This document shows, one piece after another, positions 21,712-32,355 of a DNA stretch of 64,000 nucleotides. Origin of the DNA: Oenanthe sinensis (Eukaryota > Streptophyta > Magnoliopsida > Apiales > Apiaceae). The stretch spans positions 50,273,903 to 50,337,902 of the forward strand of contig CM053807.1 of the NCBI GenBank assembly GCA_028671895.1, written 5' to 3'. Numbering within the stretch: position 1 is the stretch's first letter; every line of letters starts with the position of its first letter. The translations under genes were made by a program, and so were the position numbers. Under the pieces are notes generated by a model. It had not been told where the DNA came from. It did not search any database and worked only from the letters and a program-made list of their open reading frames with translations.

Positions 21712-23713
21712 TTAACATCCACCATATTTACAAGCAGCATGTTTTGAACTCCACTTCGAACCACACCTATAGCAGAATTCATACGAACATCTGCAAGTAA
21801 TATGTGAACAACCCTGTGTTTTTTCGACGTAAAATTTACAGCTAGGACATTTCCTCCAGCTATTCTTCTTAGCGATCTTTTCTACCATGAGATCTCCTCC
21901 CCATTTTTTCTTACCATTCAGCTTCACATATTCTTTGCATGTAAATTCCGGATGCCAAGGGACCTGGCACCGTGCACAGAACAATCTTTGGCAAATCGGG
22001 CATTTTGTTTCGGTTATATCTTCCCCTGAATCATTGAGCAGCATAATGGAACAATCCCTGAAAGGACAGTACAGCTTCTTCGAGTCTTCTATCAAAGATT
22101 TGCAAAGAGATTCGTCCCAGCAAATGAGAATGTCTTCATTAATCATCCACCTACAGGCACCTGAATCTAGTGTCGTATTGCATTTTAATGCAGGACAGGT
22201 AACGATCTTCACTTTGTCTTGAACCTTTGTTTCGATATGTTTGCTTGTACAGTCGCAACAAAAAGAGTGAGAGCATGTACTGTTTATGAACATCTGCCAG
22301 GTTTCTTTGTGTTCCATACATATTTCACAAAAGCTTTCAGATGGTCTGACAACTTCATTTGTAACCTTTACGGACTTTGTTTCCAATGTTTGTGGTGATG
22401 GGATAGTAGAGGACGATGCAGTGATTTCAATTATCAAATCGAGTTTAGAAGCACAGGGAGCTTGTTGGATATGTAAATCTTCTGCTCTTTCAGGTTCCTT
22501 AATCTGTCCTGAAAGCAAAAAGCATCTACTCATATTACTACTAAATCACATGAACTATCTGAATGGTCTCATACATGACAAACCTCAAATGTGCAATAGT
22601 AGACATCTTGTCTGAAAAAGCATACATTTAGCAGACCAGGGAGAACAACATAAGAGATATACTGAATAGCATCAAAATAGTATAGAATCAATAATTATTA
22701 GGACATTTAGCAGAAAGATACTTGAACTGAAATGTTTACTTATTAGACTTCAGTTGCCAGTGTTTATGAACCAGCAAAGTAGTTGGTTCTATTCCACTCT
22801 GACAATGAAATTTGAAACAAAAGCAGATATAGAGGTCAATTTACACCCGGCAACAAATAGAGGTCAATTTACATTCAGCAAACAGAAAAAAGAGTCAATT
22901 TACAATTTAGCAAGGAAAAGGCCCTATTTACTGAAATTCACCAGCAGAGAAAACATTCTTAAGACTTACTATTTTATAATTTAGAACTAGAACTAGAACT
23001 AAATAAGAATCACAAATAAAAGCGCTGTCAACTATACCTTATAGCTAAAACTTTCATCTTTCTTTAGTCAGTGATACCTTCCCCACCTTAAAAGAAACAT
23101 ATACTACTCTCGGACTGGTTCAATACCAGTTTCATGAATGTCAAGCACAGTAGCAATACTATGTACGTAATGCTGATTGCTAATAGTGTTTCAAACTCTT
23201 TCTTTGCCGCAGGAATCTTGTAGTAAAATTTAAATAGTTTTTGACAATAATACCATCCAAAACCACGAAAGCGACTAATATTAATATAGAAAATCAGTAA
23301 ACTTGAAGTGTTAGACTTGTATTCTTACACATAATACAAATTTGTCAAGTGTTATGCACTGACAAGCTATGTTACATAACATTATAATTTCAACGAACCA
23401 AATTTTCACAAATTTAGAATAAATATTACTTCATTAACAAAAACATACATTAAAAAAAATCAAGTATTAGGATGATATTAATTACCAGAATCAATATCAT
23501 CATGTCTATCATCAACTTAACCATAGACACCTCCAAAAGCATACAGTAGGTAAGCAATATCTATCAAATAATATAAAAAAAAAGTGAACTAAAAATACTC
23601 TGCACTCAACACACAACTCAAACCCTTGTAAAAAAAATTATAATTGCAATCTTACATTTCTTGGTTTTCGTTGTTTAATAAAAAAAATGTAAGAAAAAAA
23701 AACAAAATTACCC

Positions 23714-23765
<52 letters not shown>

Positions 23766-24438
23766 CTGCTCAAATAGAAAATAACTTAAAATAGAAAATA
23801 GAAAATAAGATCTATACCACATATTCAATCTAATCTAATGGCAAGAGGGTGCATCCACACACAAATTAAATACACCCTCATATACTCAATCCCACATAAT
23901 CCCTCTGTTTTTTAATTTGCTTTTTCCTATTAATTAATGAAGTTTTTTTCAAATCTAACTTCACCACATTTTTCTCCATCTCCCAACAATCAGTTTGCAT
24001 ACCATATGTGATATATTCCGGTAACTTTTATTTTTTCGACGATTTCCATTATTTTTTGTGAACCCAGGATATATAATTTAGTGATTTCTGTAATACAAAT
24101 TAGTGATTTCTATAATATAAATTAGTGGTTTCTGTAATATATTTTAGTGATTGAAGTTTGAATCTGATGAGTGACGAATTTATTTTAATTATAAATTATA
24201 TTTGCCGAAATATAGCACATATGGTATGAAAACTGATCGTTGGGAGATGAAAAAAAATATGGTGAAGTTAGATTTGAAAAAAACTTTGCCAATTGACGGG
24301 AAAAATCAAATTAAAAATGGAGGAGAATAGATGGGATTGTGTGTGTGAGGGTGTATATAATTTGTGTGTGGGTGCGGCAGGTATAATGATAAGGTTTTCT
24401 ATTTCTCATTTAAGCTATTTTCTATTTGAGCAGGACCC

Positions 24439-24506
<68 letters not shown>

Positions 24507-24714
24507 CAAAAACGATCACTAGCCAAGCAGAAAATAAAAACAGGGGTAAAATTATTGTACTTTAAAATATAAAATTTAAGTGTATATATATATAAACAAC
24601 CATACCTGGATCGACGGTGTTGAGTTCCGGTGAAGCATGATCGAACACATAAGTTTTGTTTTTTTTCTTGGAGTAGAGAGCACAAAAAAACGAGCCTAAT
24701 ATCACTTTTACCAT
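21712..24714 (-). CDS. RING-IBR-RING (RBR) E3 ubiquitin ligase
   Basis: RBR ligases take ubiquitin from an E2 onto a RING2 cysteine and then pass it to substrate. Two exons, 24714-24606 and 22508-21712, separated by a 2.1-kb intron (CCAG/GTATGG to TTTCAG/GACAG). They join in frame to give 301 residues ending at TAA. RING1 runs from about Cys97 (CEICMEHKE, then CSHSFCCDC). The IBR follows (CPFRDCSIML, then CPICQRLFCARCQVPWHPEFTC, about 184-227). RING2 is CPSCKFYVEKTQGCSHITC (about 257-275), with Cys270 in the position of the catalytic cysteine. The protein ends soon after RING2, with Cys301 as the last residue. The N-terminal 36 residues (MVKVILGSFFCALYSKKK) come from exon 1 and match no domain I know. 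The exon 1 start is the first in-frame ATG and is less certain than exon 2. The intron carries two TA microsatellites and a foldback element. Confidence 0.85.
23716..23760. repeat. (TA)n microsatellite, left of the foldback element
   Basis: About 45 bp of alternating T and A directly abutting the left end of the inverted-repeat element at 23,761, inside the E3 ligase intron. Confidence 0.97.
23761..24438. mobile_element. Foldback (long terminal inverted repeat) element, 678 bp
   Basis: The left end GGGTACTGCTCAAATAG and the reverse complement of the right end, GGGTCCTGCTCAAATAG, match closely and continue (AAAATAACTTAA against AAAATAGCTTAA). The complementarity resumes deep inside: CAATCAGTTTGCATACCATATG against CATATGGTATGAAAACTGATCG, and CTAACTTCACCA against TGGTGAAGTTAG. 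Thus arms of roughly 300 bp flank a short centre that repeats TTAGTGATTTCTGTAATA-like units. There is no coding frame. It sits between two TA microsatellites, consistent with insertion into a TA run. The superfamily is not clear; the flanking repeats hide the target duplication. Confidence 0.85.
24439..24505. repeat. (TA)n microsatellite, right of the foldback element
   Basis: About 65 bp of alternating T and A with one AA interruption near its start, directly abutting the right end of the foldback element. Confidence 0.97.
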
Positions 24715-26530
24715 CCCTATTCACTATATATAAATATATATTAGGAGGCTTACGAACTCGCCGGAAGCAGCAGGATCAAGATTCAAGAAGCTGAAAACAC
24801 ACGTTTGAAACATATGATAACAGACCAAAAATAAATGGAGAGAGGATTTATTTTATTAGCATGTATATACGGACAGAGGCTTACGATAGAGCCACGTATA
24901 TTGTTTTGTTCACCACCTGTCCATATCTAAAATATTAAAATTAGGTCGGTTATTATTTACATTGGATTTTTTATTTAATTTATTAATTGAAAATATTATA
25001 TTTAACTTTTAATTATAATTAAACTAATATTTTTAATTAATTAATTGTTGCCAGTTTTTAGTCTTTATATCAAATATTGATAAAAATATATTTATTTAAA
25101 TTTAATTCAGTTTATATGACACACGGATTATGAGTTTGGTCACGGAGAAAAGGCAAGTCACCGACTCACTAGTACAGTTTATATAGGATTGAATTTTTAA
25201 AAATAATGTTTTTAGGATTGGAATATATAAAATAATACTCTGGGATAAATTTTAGTAAAAAGCATCAAGCCCAATTACTCAAAATTGATGTGTTATAACC
25301 AGGCTGGGCTGAGGAAGTTGGATAAATTTAATAATCTGTTTCTCAACTAGTCGGCAAAATCTAATAATAATATAATATCCCCTTTTAAGCCGGCAAAGTC
25401 TAATAATATCTATTAATTGAATATTAACAAATTTTTAGAATTTAAAAAAACTGGCAATTATTATGTGTTTAGAATAAAAATAGGATGGATAGAATATATG
25501 TTAATTCAAAAAAAAAATTCTCAAGTAAGGACAATAATTATTTCATTTTGCAGTGGTGGATCAATTATACAGTAATACATTAGGCAAGCATAATGTTAGC
25601 ATTTCCATCAGATCCCTTATATTCCTCTCATACCTAAAATTTAAACAAATTTAGAGAAAATGGAGTTTCAGTGTACTAGTAGCTCCTTAAAAAGTTAGCA
25701 TCCACTTCTCATTCTTAATTTTAAGTGATGTTTGACCCTTGCTTATCTTCTTTTATCAATTAAATATTCATTTCTCTCTTTTCTTTTTTCTTTTTTTCAT
25801 TTTCCCTCCTTTACAAATCAAAAGTGAAATTTGAATTTATTATTATAATAATAAAAGGGAACAACAAATAAAGAATGTTGTTGAAGTTGTTATATAAGGT
25901 AAAATCTTAAATTAGTAGGATTTAATTTAATAATATTATTTTTAAATAACTCACCAAAAGACAGTTAGAGTTGCACTTAGAACAGACTGGTGTTGAGATT
26001 GTTGAAGCCACTAATAATTTATTTATTTGGTATCTAGTATCTACCATCCATATCAAAAACTATCATGGAAGTTGCTAAACGTCAATCCAAATTTATGTCT
26101 CCCTTATATCTAGTACAATTAAATTTGAGGGTGATATGGCCTATCGGCAGATATGTTTGTGGCCAAAATTATAGTCTAAAAGGCTTCACGATCCATTCCC
26201 AAAAATTCGTTCTTAGTTTGTATTGTATTTTTTAAGATAACGTTAAAAGTATTAAAATGTCTTAGGAGTGTTCTTTCGCAATTTCTACCTAGACAAACTT
26301 TAATCCATGGTCTAAAAATGAATGACATGTATCTTTCAGTTAATCAATAGCTTTTCTGTATTCTCGATATCATTCGCTTTCCGTTTAACTACTTCCAACC
26401 AATAATTACTACCTATGTATTTGCATTTTTATGAATAAGAGTATCTCTTCTAATAAATTTTAGAATGAGTTAGAGTGGAAAACAGAACCCGGAACGGTAG
26501 TGATCAAAATTTGCGATAATATAATGTTCC
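24715..26530. other. AT-rich intergenic DNA left of the nested retrotransposons
   Basis: The first 200 bases probably include the leader and promoter of the E3 ligase gene. The remainder shows no gene. Its right end (GTTCC at 26,526-26,530) is the target duplication of the outer Copia element. Before that insertion this DNA adjoined the sucrose-transporter pseudogene. Confidence 0.5.
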
Positions 26531-27039
26531 TGTTAGAAAATGGAAAGTTTGAGACATATTTTATATATGTTCTTGATGTAATTTTCGGAAACTAATGATT
26601 GAAAGTTATTCCTTGATATGAGGACTTAAACTTTCATGTTTGGATCTAAGACATTTTCTTAGTGTAATCCATAGATAAATTGAGTAGAAGTTGCTAGTTT
26701 AAAACGGGTTAAATGTGTTTGTACCACATTGAATATGTAATATGGGTGTGGGTGCTTTATATGCATATATGTGCAAGGGTAGTGTCAACTACTAAGGCAT
26801 GTAGGGTGCATGGTGTAAAAGTGTGCCCTCGCGCGCGCACACACACGCGCGCCGCCGCCGCCACACCTCGTCTCGCCTCGGGTCGGGTCGGAGGGCGATT
26901 TGGGCGAATGTCTCGGCGTCTCGCGTACGCGAGGCGACCTGGGCGAGGAATTTTATTACATGATTAATTAATTTAATTATGACTTTAATATTATTTTAAT
27001 ATAAATATTCAGTCAGTATGTCACTGTCAGAGAATATAG

Positions 27040-27275
27040 ATCAGAGTTTGCAAAATTGGAGCTGGGTCAGAGTTTAACAAACTCTGATGGACTAGCTCAG
27101 AGTTTAACAAACTCTGATGGTCAGGTCAGAGTTTAGTGCATGGTCAGTGTTTAGCAGTAAACTCTGATGGGCTGTGCTGGTCAGAGTTTAGCAGTAGACT
27201 CTGATGGGCTGTGCTGGTCAGAGTTTAGCAGTAAACTCTGATGGACTGGCAGAGTTTATAAACTCTGATGACTGT
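27040..27275 (+). repeat. Array of CAGAGTTT-AAACTCTG palindromic units in the LTR
   Basis: At least six units in which CAGAGTTT is followed after a short spacer by AAACTCTG, separated by GATGG-type linkers such as GATGGGCTGTGCTGGT. The array lies just upstream of the LTR TATA box, where U3 enhancers of plant retrotransposons sit. The 3' LTR has fewer units (about 42,170-42,320) and the solo LTR at 57,240-57,380 has degenerate ones. Confidence 0.85.
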
Positions 27276-27366
27276 TACTGATTCTGATATATATTCTATT
27301 AAATATTTTTTAAGTCAGAATAATTATTTTAATTAATGTTTTATCTGCTGTTACGTTTTATTGTAT

Positions 27367-27374
27367 TATAAATA
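27367..27374 (+). promoter_or_regulatory. LTR promoter TATA box
   Basis: TATAAATA in a setting typical of plant core promoters, about 540 bp upstream of the gag start. The same motif occurs in the 3' LTR at 42,416-42,423. The transcript (start of R) is expected roughly 25-35 bp downstream. Confidence 0.6.
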
Positions 27375-27866
27375 CATAAAAACGTTGTAGATGGGAGAAG
27401 GAGAGGTCTTAACACAAATCTGAGAAAACCCTAGCAGCTGCTATACTCTGTATTACCTACAAATATATTCATACAGTCTGTGCATAGGTTTTCTGGGCGA
27501 ACTGAGGTGCAGGTCGCTGTTGAGTACTACGTATCTGTGGACGAAGTGCTCTGTGCTGTTTTATCCTGGAAGTGATATTGCTGCAACCCAACACAGCGTA
27601 GTGGGGCAATAATCTCTTCAAGAACAGTCAAGACTTCTAGTAAGGCTTGGCAACTCAGCTGTTAATTTGGTTCTATCAGTGTATGCTAAAAGCTTCTGTT
27701 AGAGCTAAGTATTCTAACTTTTCTCTTGTCCTTACAGTTACTAATTGATATATCTTGTTTTTACCTTCGTGCTTGTTTTGTTAATTGGTTTAATCTGCCT
27801 GTTCTTGTTTAATAATTTATATAACTGCTCAATTGTTGTGTGTAGTTTTTAATTACGATCCAACAA

Positions 27867-27882
27867 TCTTGAAGAGATTATT
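27867..27882 (+). other. Unusual primer-site region: 16-nt segment complementary to the LTR
   Basis: The bases immediately after the 5' LTR are expected to be a tRNA primer site starting TGG. Here they read TCTTGAAGAGATTATT, which is the perfect reverse complement of 27,608-27,623 inside the same LTR. No match to the usual initiator-Met tRNA site is present, whereas the nested element has one. The complementarity is seen directly; any role in priming is inference. Confidence 0.6.
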
Positions 27883-27908
27883 AGTGTTATATATTGTTAA
27901 TTAACAAG

Positions 27909-30790
27909 ATGGTTAACGAAACAGAAACTCCTGTTGTTGTTGCTACTGGTTCTGGGTCTGGGGTTACTGCTGCCATTGATTGGGCTACGTACCGTTTCCC
28001 ACAACCGATTGATCTGTCTGGTATGCCTGATAAGTTCAGCGGTGGTGCTGACTTTTCTCGTTGGCAGAAAAAGATGAAGTTGTGGTTAACGGTTAAGGGT
28101 CTATGGCCGGTGGTGCAGTATGATCCTCCTGTTGTGAATCAAGAGCAGGCTGACTCTGTTAAGGTCTATGCTTTGTGGGCTGAAAAGGATGGAGTGGCAA
28201 GGGCTGCTATTTTGGCAGCCTTAGCGAACACTCTATTCGATGTTTATTCATCGGATGCCTTCACTGCTAAACTCTTATGGGAGAAGCTGGACCAAACCCA
28301 CAATACTGACTCTCAGGGTCTGGAAAAGTATAGTGTGGCAAGGTTCCTTGATTTCAAGCTGGTGGATAATAAATCCATGACTGAGCAAGTGCATGAATTT
28401 GAGATGTTGGTACATGCTTTGAAGGAGTCTGGAATGGACCTTCCTGAGAAGTTTCAGGTTATGTCGGTGATTGAAAAGCTCCCGAAGTCTTGGGAAGAGT
28501 TTGCTCTCTCCCTGAAAAGACAGAAAGGAGAGATCACCTGGACTAACTTGATGTTGGACATCTCTGTGCAGGAACAACACAAGTCCAAACAGGGACATGT
28601 GATGCCTGCTGAACATGGGAGTTCGAAGGTGAACGTAGTGACTGTTGGACAGAAAAGAAAGTCTGTCACTAAGAAGGAAAACACTAAGCCTAAAACTGAC
28701 AAGAACAAGGCTAAGAAACCAAAGGCAAACAAACCATGTTGGTCTTGTGGACAGGTTGGTCACTGGAGCAAGGACTGTCCTGCAAAGAAAGCTAAGAAAC
28801 CTAATGTGGTAGCACAAGCTAATACTGTGCTTGAAACCACTGGTGGGCCTGTGGTTAACATGGTCGTTGGTGAGGCTATTGCTTCTGAAACCAATGATGG
28901 GTATGTTACCTACAACCCTACACTACTTTCCACTTATCTGTCAAATGAATGGTTGATTGATACTGGAGCTAATGTACATATATGTACTGATATTACTCTC
29001 TTTGTATCTTATCAACAGGTTCAAGGAATGACAGTGACGATGGGGAATGCTAGTGCTGCTCAAGTACTTGGAGTAGGAAACGTGGACCTGAAGTTTGCTT
29101 CTGGGCGTATTCTATCCCTTACTAGAGTGCATCATGTTCCTGACATTCGTAGAAACATAATAAGTGGAAGCTGTTTAGTTAGAAATGGTTTCGAACTTTC
29201 TTTGAAGTGTAATAAAGTAGTTATTACGCATACTGGTTTATTTTTTGGCAAAGGTTACTTGTCTGATGGATTATTTTTAATAAATGTGGAGCCTGTTTTG
29301 GGCAGTTTTATTAATGAAAATGTTATTCTTTCTGTGAATTGTGTTGAATCATCTGATTTGTGGCACTCACGACTTGGTCATCTAAATTTTGGTGCTCTAA
29401 AGAATATGATGAATTTAGAGTTGATTCCAAAGTATGCCATTGAAAAGAAATCTAAATGTCAAGTATGTGTGACTGCTAAACTAACTAGGAAACCCTTTCA
29501 TAATATTGTTAGGGATTCAGAAGTTTTAGATTTAGTACACACAGACATATGTGAATTTGGTGGTGTTTTGACTAAAGAAAATAAAAGATATTTCATTACC
29601 TTTATTGATGATTGTAGTAGATTTTGCCATGTTTATTTAATTAAACATAAAGATGAAGCACTTGAAAAATTCATTATGTATAAAAATGAAGCTGAAACAC
29701 AAACTGGTAAAGTACTTAAACATTTGAGATCTGATAGAGGTGGAGAGTATACGGGCAACTCATTTAATGAATTTTGCCAAAGCAATGGTATAGTTCATGA
29801 GGTGACGCCACCATACACTCCTGAGTCTAACGGGGTGGCAGAACGAAAGAACAGAACTTTTAAGGATATGATTAACAGTATGCTAATTAATTCTGGGTTG
29901 CCAAAGTACATGTGGGGAGAGGCTCTGAATACGGCTTCCCATATTCTGAACAGAGTCCCTCTGAAACATATGGACAAGACACCTTATGAATTATGGAAAG
30001 GCAGAAAGGCTAGTTTAAAGTATCTTCGTGTATGGGGCTGTCTTGCAAAAGTACTTGTCCCTGAACACAAGAGAAAGAAACTGGGACCGAAAACTGTTGA
30101 TTGCATCTTTCTGGGCTATATTGAAACCACTATCGCTATGAGATTTTTAGTATTAAAATCTGACATAGATGGGATAGTGGAAAACACTATAGTTGAGTTT
30201 CGCGATGCAACATTCTTTGAGAATGTGTTCCCTATGAAGACTGGTATACCTCAGGGTATTTCTGATGATGATCTCACTCGCACATCGAGTTCCATTCCTG
30301 ATCATGTGGAAAGGATGACAAATGTGGGGGCGGATCCTGCTAGTAGCTCTACTCCTAACGAAGTAGAGGAACCTAGAAGGAGTAAGCGTGCAAAGGTGGT
30401 TAAGGACTTTGGAAGTGATTTTATCACTTACAATGTCGAGGACGAACCTTTAACTTTTCGACATGCCATGGATTCTGCGGAGTCAAGGCATTGGAAAGGC
30501 GCTGTGAAGAGTGAGATTGACTCTATTGTTTCTAACGGAACATGGGAGTTGGTTGATCTCCCTCCTGGGTATTCTACTATAGGATGTAAGTGGATCTTCA
30601 AAAGAAAGATGAACCCGGATGGCTCAATAGATAAGTATAAGGCTAGGCTGGTAGCTAAGGGTTTTAGGCAAATGGAAGGAATTGACTATTTTGATACATA
30701 CTCTCCTGTTGCAAGAATGACAACAATTCGAATGCTTATAGCATTGGCTTCCGTACATGGTCTTATCATCCATCAAATGGATGTAAAGAC
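27909..30790 (+). pseudogene. Outer Copia gag-pol, 5' part (interrupted)
   Basis: The ATG at 27,909 opens a frame of 960 codons up to the insertion point. The order is Gag with a CCHC knuckle (CWSCGQVGHWSKDC), protease (WLIDTGANVHIC), the integrase zinc region (HSRLGHLNF, then CQVCVTAK), the integrase core (VHTDICEF, FIDDCSRF, RSDRGGEYTG, and TPESNGVAERKNRT with its Glu), then the start of reverse transcriptase (GCKWIFKRKMNPDG, YKARLVAKGFRQ, QMDVK). The frame then enters the nested element and stops at 30,822-30,824. Counting only the sequence on both sides of the guest, the frame is continuous for 1,371 residues. The element therefore had no other break in gag-pol when it was hit. It cannot make a complete protein now. 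Confidence 0.95.
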
Positions 30791-32341
30791 TGTAGGGTTC
30801 CGAGGCATAAAACGCAGCGGATAAACGTAAAAATAACAAAAAAATCGGAACCCTAACGCAGGATCATGTATAAGACTTGACGGATTATGGTAAACAGAAT
30901 CATACCTATTCTTGTCCTGACTTTCACGAACTCAACGGAGATCCTTGCTATCACGATTTTGTGTCTTCCTCTCGAAAGCACCTCTATGGTATCCACACGA
31001 GCACCTTCAAGAACGTCTCACGATCTTGATCACGGGATGGATGTACTAGCCTCCTTTGATGAATTCGAATGACTGCCTTTGCTGCCTCCTTGCTCTGCCT
31101 CTAGGGTTTTATCATATAAAACGTCCCATTCATTTAACCTATCATTATCTATTTATAATGATTGGTTAATGGGCCTTTTCAGCAAAACCTAACCCATGTA
31201 GGCATAGGATTAAATAATAAAACATGCTTTTATTATTTAATTAATAACTAAGTCACACTTAATTATTATTGGCAGAAATACAATTATTCAAATTCGAATT
31301 TATATTATTTTAATTAATTAAGTCTCACTTAATTAATATAATAAAATTCAAATAATCATCAATTAATTTAAATCTATAATTTAAATTAACTATTCCACTA
31401 GGTGCTCTATGTGTGTGACCCTATAGGCTATTATTTAATTAGCAATAATTTTATTCTCCAATAAAATTATAAACAATGAGCGGTATCTAGTAATACATCA
31501 TTGCTATCCAATTAAACAATAATTAAATCGTGATTTGATAAAACCTTTCATGATTAATGTTTCCGTGTAATATAATCCCTTTAACCAAATATATTATAGA
31601 TTAAACTCGAGGCATGTGTTTAGTCATCCTCTTCAACATTTAATCCGGGTTTACTTGATCCATGAGTAGACTATGGAAAAACAAATCATTATTTGAGCAC
31701 GGCCATGCATTTTATAGTCTCACTCAATCAAGAGGCCAATAATATCTCTCCTAATTATAGGAGGGTTAAATCCTTTATCTATCATTCATATTTCTCATAC
31801 GACTCATGATATACCCGATGTCCACTTTTATCATCACCCGGTCAAAGGTAACTTTTAATGTAGTCAGAGTATATTAATCCTCGTATAGAAATATAATGAT
31901 CTCAAGTCAGAGGATCATTACACCATTATCACTGTGAGTCTTTCTTATGACTTTATTAAACATGAAGAATCTCACTGTGGGTCTGTCCAGTACCATGTAC
32001 TCCTACATGTACCTATGCATTGACTTTAGTATCCCCATACTTATAACCAATGAGATATGGTTATCTGTCAAACAACATACTAGTCTATTTATGTATTATT
32101 ATTGTCCTATAATAATAATACTCGACTAGGGACATTTAAGAATATGATATATTATATAATCTCAAGTTCAAGTCATGTACTTAAACTATATAACGTGTAT
32201 CATGATTCTAAGGACATTTATTATGCTAACAAATATATCGCAGTAATTAAAGTCATAATAAATACGTTTATTGAATAATCAAATGACATAAAGGTTTATT
32301 AAAGGAAACATTGTATTGCCTCTAGGGCACCTACACTAACA
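30791..32341 (-). repeat. 3' LTR of the nested Copia element
   Basis: 1,551 bp; on the minus strand it begins TGTTAGTGTAGG and ends CCCTACA. It is nearly identical to 38,279-39,829. Confidence 0.97.
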
Positions 32342-32353
32342 ATCTCCCACTTG
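32342..32353 (-). other. Polypurine tract of the nested element
   Basis: CAAGTGGGAGAT on the minus strand directly abuts the 3' LTR, the expected site for plus-strand DNA priming. Confidence 0.8.
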
Positions 32354-32355
32354 CA

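Larger units (their letters stand above)
26531..27865 (+). repeat. 5' LTR of the outer Copia element, 1,335 bp
   Basis: Begins TGTTAG and ends CCAACA. It contains a GC-rich stretch (about 26,825-26,945) with CGCGCG, GCCGCCGCC and GGGTCGGGTC motifs, then an array of CAGAGTTT...AAACTCTG palindromes (about 27,045-27,270) upstream of a TATA box. Downstream, an apparent leader runs through AACCCTAGCAGCTGC to the LTR end. Confidence 0.96.

Noticed and set aside
26713..26967. Open frame of 84 codons in the outer Copia LTR (also near 41,780 and 57,345)
   Set aside because: It appears in all copies because it is LTR sequence with a GC-rich block; the reading is Arg/Ala-rich by composition and has no protein features.
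30887..31072. Identical 61-codon frames in both nested LTRs
   Set aside because: Identity is explained by the LTR duplication; they do not start in a leader or show domains.
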